Assembly (NCBI RefSeq): GCF_041021955.1
Contig: NZ_CP158375.1
Span: 1,612,001 to 1,676,000, forward strand
Length of the DNA stretch: 64,000 nucleotides
Source of the DNA: Caulobacter sp. 73W
GTDB taxonomy: Bacteria; Pseudomonadota; Alphaproteobacteria; Caulobacterales; Caulobacteraceae
Direction of reading: 5' to 3'
Position 1 is the stretch's first letter. Every line of letters begins with the position of its first letter. The notes under the pieces are model-generated. The model searched no databases. It was not told where the DNA came from and saw nothing but the letters and a program-made list of their open reading frames with translations. Positions 50,421-59,511 of the stretch are shown here, in pieces. The position numbers were made by a program, and so were the translations under genes.

Positions 50421-51486
50421 TGCGGCGCTGCTCCTTGGCGACGCCCACCAGATCAGCAGCAACCATCTCGGCGCAGAGTTGCTGCCACTTCGTCTCGTGC
50501 GTCCAACCCAACTTTGTCTTGGCTTTGGTAGGATCGCCAATCAGCAGATCGACTTCAGTAGGACGGAAGTAGCGAGGATCAATCTCGACGTAGACGCGAC
50601 CCGTGTCTGCGCAGATACCCTTTTCGTCGACCCCTTCGCCTTCCCAACGCAGCGTGACCCCCGTCTCCTTGAAAGCTTCGGTGACGAAGTCGCGGATCAC
50701 CGTCGTCTCACCGGTCGCCAGAACGTAGTCGTCCGGCTCGTCCTGCTGCAGCATCAGCCACATGCCGCGCACATACTCACGGGCATGACCCCAGTCGCGC
50801 TTGGCGTCGATGTTGCCGAGGAAGAGCTTCTCCTGGAAGCCAAGCTTGATGGCTGCGGCGGCGCGCGTGATTTTGCGGGTCACGAACGTCTCGCCGCGCA
50901 GCGGGCTCTCGTGATTGAAGAGGATGCCGTTGGAGGCGTGGATACCGTAGGCCTCACGGTAGTTCACGACGATCCAGTAACCGTAGAGCTTGGCCGCGGC
51001 GTAGGGCGAGCGCGGATAGAAGGGCGTCTTTTCCGATTGCGGAACTTCCTGCACCTTGCCGTACAACTCAGACGTCGAGGCTTGGTAGAAGCGGGTCTTC
51101 TTCTCGAGACCAAGGATGCGGATCGCTTCGAGTAGGCGAAGAGTGCCGACGGCATCGGCATTGCCGGTGTACTCAGGCGTCTCGAACGAAACCTGCACGT
51201 GGCTTTGCGCTGCCAGATTATAGATCTCGTCCGGCTGCGTCTGCTGCACGATCCGGATCAGGTTCGTTGAATCCGTCAGATCGCCGTAGTGCAGGATGAA
51301 GCGCGGATCGGCTTCGTGCGGGTCCTGGTAAATGTGGTCGATACGGCCGGTGTTGAACGACGACGACCGACGCTTCACGCCGTGAACAGTGTAGCCTTTT
51401 TCCAGCAGAAGCTCGGCCAGATATGCACCGTCTTGACCAGTAATCCCGGTGATGAGTGCAACCTTACCATTTCCCGAAGTAGCCAT
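50410..51486 (-). CDS. gmd: GDP-mannose 4,6-dehydratase
   Basis: A 358-residue enzyme making GDP-4-keto-6-deoxy-D-mannose, the first step to GDP-L-fucose. It has [80 protein letters not shown], the YxxxK motif in [20 protein letters not shown], and [20 protein letters not shown]. All are diagnostic of Gmd. The ATG at 51486 is preferred because GGGGG precedes it at good distance; an in-frame ATG four codons upstream is the alternative. It overlaps fcl and follows ugd by 58 bp. Confidence 0.97.
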   Translation of the reverse strand: MATSGNGKVALITGITGQDGAYLAELLLEKGYTVHGVKRRSSSFNTGRIDHIYQDPHEADPRFILHYGDLTDSTNLIRIVQQTQPDEIYNLAAQSHVQVSFETPEYTGNADAVGTLRLLEAIRILGLEKKTRFYQASTSELYGKVQEVPQSEKTPFYPRSPYAAAKLYGYWIVVNYREAYGIHASNGILFNHESPLRGETFVTRKITRAAAAIKLGFQEKLFLGNIDAKRDWGHAREYVRGMWLMLQQDEPDDYVLATGETTVIRDFVTEAFKETGVTLRWEGEGVDEKGICADTGRVYVEIDPRYFRPTEVDLLIGDPTKAKTKLGWTHETKWQQLCAEMVAADLVGVAKEQRRNAD

Positions 51487-51544
51487 ACATACCCCCAAAT
51501 TGCCCGCAACCCGGGCATCAATAATTCAATCAAAAAGCCCGTAT

Positions 51545-52843
51545 TCAGCGGCCGATACTTAGGTAGTCAAAGCCACGCGCACGCATGTCTTCAGGGCGGT
51601 AGATATTGCGCAAATCAACCATGACCGGTGCCTTCATCAGTAGTTTGAGCCGATCCAGGTCGAGCGCGCGGAACTGATCCCACTCCGTTATCATGACCAG
51701 AACATCCGCACCTTCGGCGACTGCGTACGGGCCGTCCTTGAAATTGACATCCTTCAGCATGTGCTGGGCTTCGTGTCCCTCTGGGTCAAAAGCCTGCACT
51801 TTGGCGCCCAGCGCCTGAAGCGCCGGGATAATGTCGAGGCTCGGCGCATCGCGCATGTCGTCGGTGTTGGGCTTGAAGGTTAAACCCAACACACCGATCG
51901 TCTTGCCCATGACATCGCCGCCGAGCGCGGCCGCGACCTTGCCGGCCATAGCCTTCTTGCGCGCGTCATTGACCTCGACTGTCGCCTCGATGAGACGCGT
52001 GGGCGCTCCGTAGTCCTGGGCGGTCTTGACCAGGGCGATGGTGTCCTTGGGGAAGCACGAGCCGCCGTAGCCAGGCCCCGCGTTCAGGAACTTCTTGCCG
52101 ATCCGGCCATCGAGGCCGATGCCGCGGGCCACCTGTTGAACGTCGGCGCCTACCTTTTCGCAAAGGTCGGCCATCTCGTTGATGAACGTAATCTTCATGG
52201 CCAGGAAGGCGTTGCCGGCGTATTTGATCAGCTCGCTGGTGCGGCGCCCAGTGAACAGTATCGGCGTCTCATTAAGGAACAGCGGTCGGTAGAGCTCCCG
52301 CATGATTTCCTGGGCTCTCTCGTCCTCGGTGCCCACGACCACCCGATCAGGACGCTTAAAATCCTCGATGGCAGCGCCTTCGCGCAGGAACTCAGGGTTC
52401 GAGACGACGGCGAATTGAGCGTCCGGACGGACCTTCTTGATGATCGCCTCGACCTCGTCGCCGGTGCCGACCGGCACGGTCGACTTGGTGACGATGACGG
52501 TGAACCCGTCGATCAGTCCGGCAATCTCTTCAGCGGCAGCATAGACGTAAGAAAGGTCGGCATGGCCGTCGCCACGCCGGGTCGGCGTTCCGACCGCGAT
52601 GAACACTGCATCGGCCTCTTTGATCGCCCGGGCCCCTTCTAGCGTGAAGGACAGCCGACCTTCCTTGACATTTCGGGCGACCAATTCGTCTAGGCCAGGC
52701 TCGAAAATTGGAATCTCGCCCGCCTCCAAACGGCGGATCTTGGAGGGGTCTTTATCGATGCAGGTCACCTCGTGACCGAAGTCGGCGAAACATGCCCCGG
52801 ACACCAGACCAACATAGCCGGTGCCAATCATCGCCACGCGCAT
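51545..52843 (-). CDS. ugd: UDP-glucose 6-dehydrogenase
   Basis: A 432-residue cytoplasmic enzyme oxidising UDP-glucose to UDP-glucuronate with two NAD. Seen directly: the Rossmann start MRVAMIGTGYVGLVSGACFA, VFIAVGTPTRRGDGHADLSY, STVPVGTGDEVE, NPEFLREGAAIEDFKRPDRV, the catalytic cysteine in AGPGYGGSCFPKDTIALVKT, and LTFKPNTDDMRDAPSLDIIP. Length is normal. It is transcribed with gmd and fcl and downstream of the uronate epimerase gene, so glucuronate and perhaps galacturonate are expected in the capsule. Confidence 0.97.
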   Translation of the reverse strand: MRVAMIGTGYVGLVSGACFADFGHEVTCIDKDPSKIRRLEAGEIPIFEPGLDELVARNVKEGRLSFTLEGARAIKEADAVFIAVGTPTRRGDGHADLSYVYAAAEEIAGLIDGFTVIVTKSTVPVGTGDEVEAIIKKVRPDAQFAVVSNPEFLREGAAIEDFKRPDRVVVGTEDERAQEIMRELYRPLFLNETPILFTGRRTSELIKYAGNAFLAMKITFINEMADLCEKVGADVQQVARGIGLDGRIGKKFLNAGPGYGGSCFPKDTIALVKTAQDYGAPTRLIEATVEVNDARKKAMAGKVAAALGGDVMGKTIGVLGLTFKPNTDDMRDAPSLDIIPALQALGAKVQAFDPEGHEAQHMLKDVNFKDGPYAVAEGADVLVMITEWDQFRALDLDRLKLLMKAPVMVDLRNIYRPEDMRARGFDYLSIGR

Positions 52844-52947
52844 AAGCGAGCCCCCACTCTTAGTGAACGACGCTCTACTGCACCGCAGCGAAGAGCGCCA
52901 ACCAATATCCCGCTACGCGCGAAAATCTCGCGTATGCGCCTGGATTT

Positions 52948-53913
52948 TCAGCCGTAGTAGCTTCGGTACCATTCGACGAAGCGGGGCAGCCCGACCTCGA
53001 TTGGAATGGCAGGCGTGTAGCCTGTGATGTCTTTCAGTTTCGAGACATCGGCGAAGGTTCTCGGTACGTCCCCAGGCTGCATGGGCACATAAACCTTCTG
53101 CGCCTCGCGGCCGATCGTCTTCTCAAGGATGGCGATCATGTCCATCAGGCCTTCGGGGCGACCGCCGCCGATATTTAGGATGCGGTTCTCGCCAGCTGAC
53201 GGGACATGGTCGAGAGCGGCGACGACGCCGGTGACGATGTCGTCGATGTAGGTGAAGTCGCGGGACATATCGCCTTGCCCGAAAACCTCGATCGGCTCGC
53301 CGGCCAGGATCTTCTGGGTGAACGAGAAGTAGGCCATGTCCGGCCGCCCCAGCGGACCGTAAACCGTAAAGAAGCGAAGCCCGGTCTGGGCCAGTCCGTA
53401 GAGCTTGCCGTAGGCGTGACTCATCAGCTCGCCGCTGCGCTTGGTGGCCGCATAGAGCGACACGGGCTCGACCGCCGCGTCGCTTTCCTTGAAGCCTTCG
53501 CCGTCCTGCGGCCGCTCGCCGTAGACCGAGCTCGACGAGGCATAAACCAGGTGCTCGACGCCGTTGTGGCGGCAGGCCTCGAGAACCGACAGGTGGCCCG
53601 CTAGGTTGGACCGCTCATAGGCGAACGGGTTATCGAGGCTGTATCGCACGCCTGCTTGGGCGGCGAGGTGCACAATCCGCTTGGCGCCGCTGCCCTTCAC
53701 GAGCGTCGCAAACGCGGCGGCGTCGGCGATATCCATGCGCTCCATACGAAAGCCAGCCTGGCCCTCAAGCTTGGCGGCTCGCGCCGCCTTGAGAGCTGGA
53801 TCGTAGTAATCATTGAAGACATCAACGCCCAAGACCGTCTCGCCGCGGTCCAGCAGACGCTGGGCGGTATAAGAGCCGACAAAGCCGGCGGCTCCTGTGA
53901 CGATCACAGTCAA
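52948..53913 (-). CDS. NAD-dependent UDP-glucuronate 4-epimerase-like protein
   Basis: A 321-residue extended-SDR epimerase, most like UDP-glucuronate 4-epimerases (LspL/CapI). It has VIVTGAAGFVGSYTAQRLLD, GVDVFNDYYDPALKAARAAK, HLAAQAGVRYSLDNPFAYER, VYASSSSVYGERPQ, SLYAATKRSGELMSHAYGKL (catalytic YxxxK), LRFFTVYGPLGRPDMAYFSF and DMSRDFTYIDDIVTG. I set the start at a TTG (53913) because AGGAG lies seven bases upstream and homologues begin there; the ATG-initiated frame to 54000 adds about 30 unrelated residues. It probably makes UDP-galacturonate from the Ugd product and is the first gene of the nucleotide-sugar operon. Confidence 0.9.
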   Translation of the reverse strand: MTVIVTGAAGFVGSYTAQRLLDRGETVLGVDVFNDYYDPALKAARAAKLEGQAGFRMERMDIADAAAFATLVKGSGAKRIVHLAAQAGVRYSLDNPFAYERSNLAGHLSVLEACRHNGVEHLVYASSSSVYGERPQDGEGFKESDAAVEPVSLYAATKRSGELMSHAYGKLYGLAQTGLRFFTVYGPLGRPDMAYFSFTQKILAGEPIEVFGQGDMSRDFTYIDDIVTGVVAALDHVPSAGENRILNIGGGRPEGLMDMIAILEKTIGREAQKVYVPMQPGDVPRTFADVSKLKDITGYTPAIPIEVGLPRFVEWYRSYYG

Positions 53914-54167
53914 TGCATGTCTCCTAAGCTCAGTGCACCTCCTCATCCCTAGCGTTATGCGCCGGGTGCGCCAATGCGTTAGCTCAAGCGAATCCGCCAT
54001 CTTGGGTCGGTATGCACCTGGAAGCTGGCTCTATTCAGTCCCCCAATCGCTGCGCTGTTTTCACGCTCAGGGGCGCCGCATGAAAAGCAGGGTCTCCCAA
54101 GGTAGCCATTCACAGCGTCCGACCTCCTATACACTTGGGTCTAGCTCTGCGGTGGCGCGGCTTCGGA

Positions 54168-55178
54168 CTACCTCTCCCGCCGTCGCTCGGATGTCCGCTT
54201 GAGTTCACCCAGCGTTCTTGCCGTTTCGATCACTCTAGCCTCTTCAGCCAGTCGCTCCCTGCGGGTCAGCGGCGGCGGCATTTGCGCTACAAAGCGCCGT
54301 ACCTGACCGGCTAGCGTCCGATCTCCTTCACCACCAAGTCGGTCCAACCCGTCCGCGATGACCATGTAACGATCACGGATATTCTGCTGCTGGGAGCGAA
54401 TGTGATCTTCCCAAGGTCGATCAGCGGCGCTTCGCCCCCTCGCGATCGCCAACGCGTCCTCAATGTCGCCGTCGACGTATCGCGGCTCGGGGCCGCGTCC
54501 TAGCGCATAGTCCCTCTCAAGACGGTAAACCCCTCGGCTCAACGGCTTTTCAACAATGCCGCGCGCCCATCGAGGCGCATCGTCGGCATCCACACCCCTA
54601 GCACGCAGCGCCTGTGCAAAACCGCCGCGCATGGCGCGAAGATCACGCGGGCCAAAGTCCATGAACCGGCCGTCATCGGCCTGACCTCGGACAGTAAGGT
54701 GTACATGCGGATGTGCAGTGTCAGTATGTCTGGCCATCAGCCAGCCTGTTCGGTCATCGAAGGTCGCGCGCGCGAAGTCCTCTGCGGCGGCAAACACCGC
54801 CTGCTGCGGTGTACCGGGCGGCATGGACAGGATGAGGCTGAAGGCCAGTCGGCAAGACCGCTCCTGAAAATGGAAACGGTCAGCGATCCAATCTTCTGCT
54901 CGACTTTGAATCTCGGGCCTGCCCGCGACCTCCTCCCCCTCGCGCCCGACCAAGGCGAGATCGCCCCGGCGAGAGATGTAGTCGAGGTTTTGGCGCAGCG
55001 CGCCGGGAGAGGCGATCACCGAGGTGACCTGAACACTCACATTGGGCAGATGAGCGACCAATCGGGCCAGGTGCGAACGAAAGACTGACGAGCGTAGAAG
55101 ATCCGGCGTGATACGCATCGGACCGCGAAATTGCCGCCAAAAATCCTGGAAGCCGCTTGGCGACCGCGTGTCACTCAT
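54168..55178 (-). CDS. Relaxase (VirD2-like mobilisation nuclease)
   Basis: A 336-residue relaxase that would nick oriT and pilot the strand during conjugation. Candidate motif I tyrosine is in LRQNLDYISRRGDLALVGRE; motif III, the metal-binding histidines, is in ARHTDTAHPHVHLTVRG (H-x-D-x2-HPHVH). The C-terminal part is Arg/Glu-rich and helical. The ATG at 55178 overlaps the accessory gene stop by 8 bp. It is the last gene of the conjugation operon and borders the capsule locus, with a 254-bp gap in between that could include oriT. The longer frame to 55292 is an upstream shadow. Confidence 0.88.
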   Translation of the reverse strand: MSDTRSPSGFQDFWRQFRGPMRITPDLLRSSVFRSHLARLVAHLPNVSVQVTSVIASPGALRQNLDYISRRGDLALVGREGEEVAGRPEIQSRAEDWIADRFHFQERSCRLAFSLILSMPPGTPQQAVFAAAEDFARATFDDRTGWLMARHTDTAHPHVHLTVRGQADDGRFMDFGPRDLRAMRGGFAQALRARGVDADDAPRWARGIVEKPLSRGVYRLERDYALGRGPEPRYVDGDIEDALAIARGRSAADRPWEDHIRSQQQNIRDRYMVIADGLDRLGGEGDRTLAGQVRRFVAQMPPPLTRRERLAEEARVIETARTLGELKRTSERRRER

Positions 55179-55686
55179 AGGGTACGCGCCAGTACAGCAT
55201 CGCGCCCGCCATCGCCGACCGAAGGGCGACCAGCTGCGTGCGCGCATCCTGATATGCGCGCATAAGCGAGGCTGCGGCGGGCTCAGCCCCAAGGTCAGTC
55301 ATGCGCTGAGCGGTCGAACGCATTACGGCGCCGATGCGGTCTAGCTCGTACCGAACGGACGCGTGTATGCGTAGCTCCTCCTTGCTGAACTGTGGGCTTG
55401 CATTGACCCGGTGGGAAATCAGCGCGCGTATCCACTCCACGCGCTTGAACCCGGCTTGCGCCGCCAGCCGTTCAGCCGCCAAAGCGTCGCGCTTTGACAC
55501 CTTGATAGTGAGGATCACCGGCTCCGGCATCGTCGATACGCCCTTGAGAGGCGCTTGGGAGCGCGCCTGGACCATGATCAAAAGTCTGCGGAGCACCTCA
55601 GCTTCACTACCCGCGTCCTCGACGAGCTGATCCCACAGGGTTGCAAATGATGGCGGGACCGCAGCGCGGATGAGCCGCTCATTCAT
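55171..55686 (-). CDS. MobC-like mobilisation accessory protein
   Basis: A 171-residue cytoplasmic protein starting MNERLIRAAVPPS at 55686. A ribbon-helix-helix-like start of the central part is seen in PVILTIKVSKRDALAAERLA and KRVEWIRALISHRVNASPQF, followed by helices with RYELDRIGAVMRSTAQRMTD. This is the layout of MobC/VirC2-type relaxosome proteins, which bind oriT and help the relaxase. Its position directly before the relaxase, with overlaps on both sides (8 bp each), supports that role. Family assignment is moderate because such proteins diverge rapidly. Confidence 0.7.
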   Translation of the reverse strand: MNERLIRAAVPPSFATLWDQLVEDAGSEAEVLRRLLIMVQARSQAPLKGVSTMPEPVILTIKVSKRDALAAERLAAQAGFKRVEWIRALISHRVNASPQFSKEELRIHASVRYELDRIGAVMRSTAQRMTDLGAEPAAASLMRAYQDARTQLVALRSAMAGAMLYWRVPYE

Positions 55687-57439
55687 CACGCGCCTCCCTC
55701 CCATATGCCCTCTGTCGCATCCGCGATTGGGCCGCCGAGGGGACCCCGGTTGGGGACCGCGAAGTAGTAGCGGCTGAAGTCCGCATCGGAGCCCGTGCAG
55801 GGATATGGGGCGGAGGCGAGATCCGCCTGCGAAACGCCCGAAGCTTCCAGGCCTTGAGCCAGCGGCCCTGAATGGGCGCAAAGCCTCGCGCGAAGATGAT
55901 GAGCCTATCTCGCGGCATACGCATTAGCTCGTCGGGGAGCATTAGCGCCCTTCGCTGTTCGCTTTCGCTTTGCGATCGTCGGCCGCTGGCCAATCCCGAG
56001 GGGCGGCTTCGGCTAGTGGCTTTTTGCCCGTGCCATCCCATCAGGTTTGAAATCGATTGAGCATCCTCAAAGCTATTGGGTGCAAAATAGACCTGCAGAT
56101 CGCAGTTGCCGTGGATGGCTTGCGCAGCCTCTTTGTATTGGGCTCGGAGCTGACCCAGGTTCTGGACGACGCACACCAGCCTGACGCCATAGCTGCCGAT
56201 CCAAGCAAATGATGCCGCGAGGACCGACAGCCTGCCGAGGCTGGGAAACTCGTCGAGAAGCACAAGCAGCGGCTGCGCCTCTTGGGTGACCGGATGTCTT
56301 CGGCAGATGTGGTCTAACAGCAGCTCCACAAGAAGACTGAAAATGGGCGCTGCACGGACAAGGTCGCCCGGCGCTACGCACAGATAAAGCGTGGCCGGAT
56401 CTTCCCGCAGCCTCGATAGGTCAAAGTCACTTTGGCTGGTCGCAGCGTCGACCAGCGGGTTTGACCAGGCCTGAAGTCGGGTGGTGACGGTCAGCCTTAT
56501 GCTGCCAAACACCGCCTCTGAGTTGCCGCAGAAGTTCAGAAGGGCTGCCTTGCAGGCCTCGCTGAGCGGCGCGCCCTGTTTGGCCATGCCCTCGATCCGC
56601 CGCTTGATGGTCTCGGCAAGATCGATATCGGCGAACCATCTGTTGATCTCGCCAAGGGTCAGAGGCCGATCAGATGTTGCAGTCACCAGCAGCGCTACGC
56701 CGATGAAGGCGTTGCGACCAGCAAGATTCCAAAAGCCCTCCGTGGCTCCTTCGTGGTCGGGGAACAAAATCGTGGCGACGCGCTGCAACACATCGAAAGT
56801 TTGCTGGGGATCCTCACGGTCGATATGGCCAAGAGGGTTCCAGCGAGCGGTGCGCCCGTGTTCAGCAAACGGCTCGAAGAGCCATACTTTTTGGCCGATG
56901 GACTGACGCAGGCCTGCTGTCTGCCGCCAGCACTCCCCCTTGATATCCAACACAACGGCGCCGCTCTGATAGCTCAACAAAGTCGGGATTATGATCCCGG
57001 AGCTTTTGCCTGACCCCGTAGGCGCGCAGACAAAGACATGCCCGCGACCGCCGGCTCGCAGGAGGCGTCCGCCAGCCGCGCCCAAAATGACTCCGTCGCG
57101 CTCACGCAAGCCGGCCCTTCGGATCTCCGTTGACGAGGCAAACCGCGCATCTCCGTGTAGGCTCTTGGGGCGCTTGCGCGCCAAAGCAGCGATCACCGCA
57201 GCGTGCGCTAAGACTGCGATGCCGACGCCGCGTCGCATCCATTCCTGCAGCGTCGGGTCGCCCCGGTAATACCAAAGCCATCCCGGCACTCGGCCGATTT
57301 GGACCTTAGAGCTGAGCTGGCCAAGACCCGCTAGGGCGACAACGGTTGTGGCGGCGCATAAGCTTATCGCCAGCATGAGGCAGAGAACGGCGATGACCGC
57401 CGCCCTACGCGCCGCAGGTAGAGTTTCGAACGGCGCCAT
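55679..57439 (-). CDS. virD4: Type IV coupling protein (VirD4/TraG)
   Basis: A 586-residue inner-membrane ATPase linking the relaxosome to the secretion channel. Two N-terminal membrane helices (AAVIAVLCLMLAISLCAATT; IAVLAHAAVIAALA) precede GHVFVCAPTGSGKSSGIIIP (Walker A), SGAVVLDIKGECWRQTAG, and LLVLLDEFPSLGRLSVLAAS (Walker B), then VVQNLGQLRAQYKEAAQAIH typical of TraG/VirD4. The ATG at 57439 has GGAGG six bases upstream and lies 35 bp inside the virB11 end. The C-terminus is Arg/Pro-rich and probably flexible. Confidence 0.95.
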   Translation of the reverse strand: MAPFETLPAARRAAVIAVLCLMLAISLCAATTVVALAGLGQLSSKVQIGRVPGWLWYYRGDPTLQEWMRRGVGIAVLAHAAVIAALARKRPKSLHGDARFASSTEIRRAGLRERDGVILGAAGGRLLRAGGRGHVFVCAPTGSGKSSGIIIPTLLSYQSGAVVLDIKGECWRQTAGLRQSIGQKVWLFEPFAEHGRTARWNPLGHIDREDPQQTFDVLQRVATILFPDHEGATEGFWNLAGRNAFIGVALLVTATSDRPLTLGEINRWFADIDLAETIKRRIEGMAKQGAPLSEACKAALLNFCGNSEAVFGSIRLTVTTRLQAWSNPLVDAATSQSDFDLSRLREDPATLYLCVAPGDLVRAAPIFSLLVELLLDHICRRHPVTQEAQPLLVLLDEFPSLGRLSVLAASFAWIGSYGVRLVCVVQNLGQLRAQYKEAAQAIHGNCDLQVYFAPNSFEDAQSISNLMGWHGQKATSRSRPSGLASGRRSQSESEQRRALMLPDELMRMPRDRLIIFARGFAPIQGRWLKAWKLRAFRRRISPPPHIPARAPMRTSAATTSRSPTGVPSAAQSRMRQRAYGREARDE

Positions 57440-58388
57440 GGCGCACCTCCGCGACTTCAAAGCGGCCATCGCGCCGCTCCATCTGCACGACGATGTCGAT
57501 CAGTCCCTCAAAGAGCGCCCTCACGTCCGCCCGGGGCAGGTCGCGTCCCGCCGGCGTTTCCTTGACCAGCAGGGCAAGTTGATCCAGGGCGAGGTCACAG
57601 CTGCCCGCATGGATCGTCGCCAGCGATCCTGGATGACCTGACGCGACATTCCGCATCAGAAAAAATGCACTTTGGCCGTCCCGGATTTCTCCCAGAAGTA
57701 TGCGATCAGGGCGCATCCGAAGAGCGCTCGCCAGAAGATCTCCGGGCCCCAAACGCGCTCGGCCCGCGCCCTCCCGCGACCAGACCAGTCGCACGACATT
57801 GCGCTGTGCGACTTCTAGCTCGCGCGTGTCTTCTATTGTGATCAGGCGCTCATCGCCGGGAATTGCGGCGGCTAAGGCTCGAGCAAGCGTGGTCTTGCCG
57901 GATCCAGTGGATCCACTGACCAATACGGTTTTGCGCTCGATCACGGCCCGCGCAAAGAACGTAGGCCAATCTCCCCTGGCGAGAGCGGCATCAGGAGCGC
58001 AAGCGAGCGCCTTTCGATGCGCCGCCCTGTCGAATAGCCCGCCTCCAGCCAACTCGCCAAGGTTGGGCGCTCCACCGATTGGTCGGCGGATCGTCAGAGA
58101 AAGGGCGCTGGCCGCCGGGGGCAAGACGATCTGACATCTGGCTCCGCCCGGAAGACTGGTTGAACAGATCGGCAGGGCGGCTCCGACGTCCTGTCCCGTG
58201 TAGGCTGCTGCGGCCCGTGCGAGCGTCATCAACCAGGCGGGGGTCAGACGAGTGTCTTCAACCCAGCTCCAGCCGTCGGCTCGCTCCACACCAATCTCGC
58301 ATGGGCGATTGACCACGATCTCTCGCACCGACGGGTCGCCAAGGAGGCTGGCCATTGGCGCCAGGTGATGGTCTAGCACGGCAGTCAT
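57405..58388 (-). CDS. virB11: VirB11 traffic ATPase
   Basis: A 327-residue hexameric ATPase that powers pilus biogenesis and substrate transfer. Visible motifs: LVSGSTGSGKTTLARALAAA (Walker A), LITIEDTRELEVAQRNVVRL (Asp box), RMRPDRILLGEIRDGQSAFF (Walker B) and VASGHPGSLATIHAG (His box). It overlaps virB10 by 4 bp (ATGA) and the coupling-protein start by 35 bp. The N-terminal domain contains SVREIVVNRPCEIGVERADG, normal for this family. Confidence 0.96.
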   Translation of the reverse strand: MTAVLDHHLAPMASLLGDPSVREIVVNRPCEIGVERADGWSWVEDTRLTPAWLMTLARAAAAYTGQDVGAALPICSTSLPGGARCQIVLPPAASALSLTIRRPIGGAPNLGELAGGGLFDRAAHRKALACAPDAALARGDWPTFFARAVIERKTVLVSGSTGSGKTTLARALAAAIPGDERLITIEDTRELEVAQRNVVRLVWSREGAGRARLGPGDLLASALRMRPDRILLGEIRDGQSAFFLMRNVASGHPGSLATIHAGSCDLALDQLALLVKETPAGRDLPRADVRALFEGLIDIVVQMERRDGRFEVAEVRHGAVRNSTCGA

Positions 58389-59511
58389 CGGCCCTCCCCT
58401 CCACGGTCGGAGACGCCGTAGACGCCGGAGAAATCCAAGTCCTTGGCCACGAGGATAGAGACTTGCGAGCCCTGCGGTATGCGCAAGGTCGGCGGGATGT
58501 CGACTGACCGGTCGACCGCGATGGCCGCAGCCTCGGAGGGCAGCCTCGCCATCCCCTGCCCATCCTGCCGACCGACCGTTGCGACAGCGGCGTCATCGAC
58601 GACGGAGAGCAGAATGGCTCCGCCGAACCGGCGCCAGAAGTGACGGTCAATCTCGCCACCGAAGCCGGCGCGCCCCAAGGCGTCGGCCGCGGGCGAGCCG
58701 AGATCGATGGCCACTCCGCCGGGCGTCACCGCTCGCGTCCAAAGGACGAAAAGGCGCCCCTCTCCGGCCTTGAGTCCCTGGCGATACTCGCCCAGGACGC
58801 GCGCACCCTTCTCGATGAGGACGACGGCCCCGTTCTCCGACCAGACGTCGCGTCCCACGATGCAGGAGACTTGACCGGGCAGCGATGAATCCATCGCCGT
58901 CTGCAAGGTGCAGGGAATTGCCGCTCCGGCTGTCAAAAGGAAGTTGCGATCGCCAAGACGTCTTGCCTTGGAGGTCCCGATGGCCGAGGTGCGCTTGAGC
59001 CGGGCGAAGGCGTCATCGGGTCCGCCGTCTTCGTTCGCGTCCGCCGCACCCGCCGCCGAAAGCGCCCCCTCGATCGACGCTCGCGTCGCATCATCGCCGG
59101 CGCGTGAGGAAGCCGACCATGCCAGGACCGGAGCCGGGCGCCGCGTTGGCGAGCCGTCCGGCGACGCGGCGGGACGGCTCACGGCGCTCGTCGCGACACT
59201 GCTCTCCTCCAAGGCCGCCAAAGGATCGTCGGTTAGTGCTGGCGCATCGGCGGGAGGATCGTCCAGGGTCGGCATCGACCTTGCCGCCTCGAAGGCGACG
59301 GTCTGCTTGGGCGGCGAGGTCTTCGCGCCGGCCGGCTCGGCGGATCTCTTCCAGGGCGCGAGCACCAAGATGCCGCAGACGACGGCGACGATAGTGACCG
59401 CCGCGGCCTTGCCGGCAGCGGGGGGATGATCGGCGCGCCGGAGATCGGCGTCCGACCGCGATCACCGGCCGCAGCGCCTTGCGGCTCGCGTTCGTCGAGG
59501 TGGTCGCTCAT
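58385..59511 (-). pseudogene. virB10: VirB10 channel protein, frameshifted at a G6 run
   Basis: The bridge protein between the inner and outer membranes in the type IV secretion core. The ATG at 59511 overlaps the virB9 stop and gives MSDHLDEREPQGAAAG up to PIIPPL. The membrane helix AAAVTIVAVVCGILVLAPW and all the rest are in another frame. The shift lies at the G-run 59420-59425: one more base restores PIIPPAAGKAAAVTIV and a protein of about 375 residues. The C-terminal TrbI/VirB10 domain is complete: FLLTAGAAIPCTLQTAMDSS, GQVSCIVGRDVWSENGAVVL, ARVLGEYRQGLKAGEGRLFV, DRHFWRRFGGAILLSVVDD. A TTG at 59368 could start a fragment lacking the membrane anchor. Confidence 0.88.

Noticed and set aside
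52915-52945. Hairpin after the uronate epimerase gene as a terminator
   Set aside because: Short imperfect stem without a following T-run, and ugd downstream is probably co-transcribed.
54001-54141. Direct repeat CTTGGGTC at 54001 and 54134 as element attachment sites
   Set aside because: Eight bases is too short to exceed chance in this window, and no integrase or tRNA end supports it.
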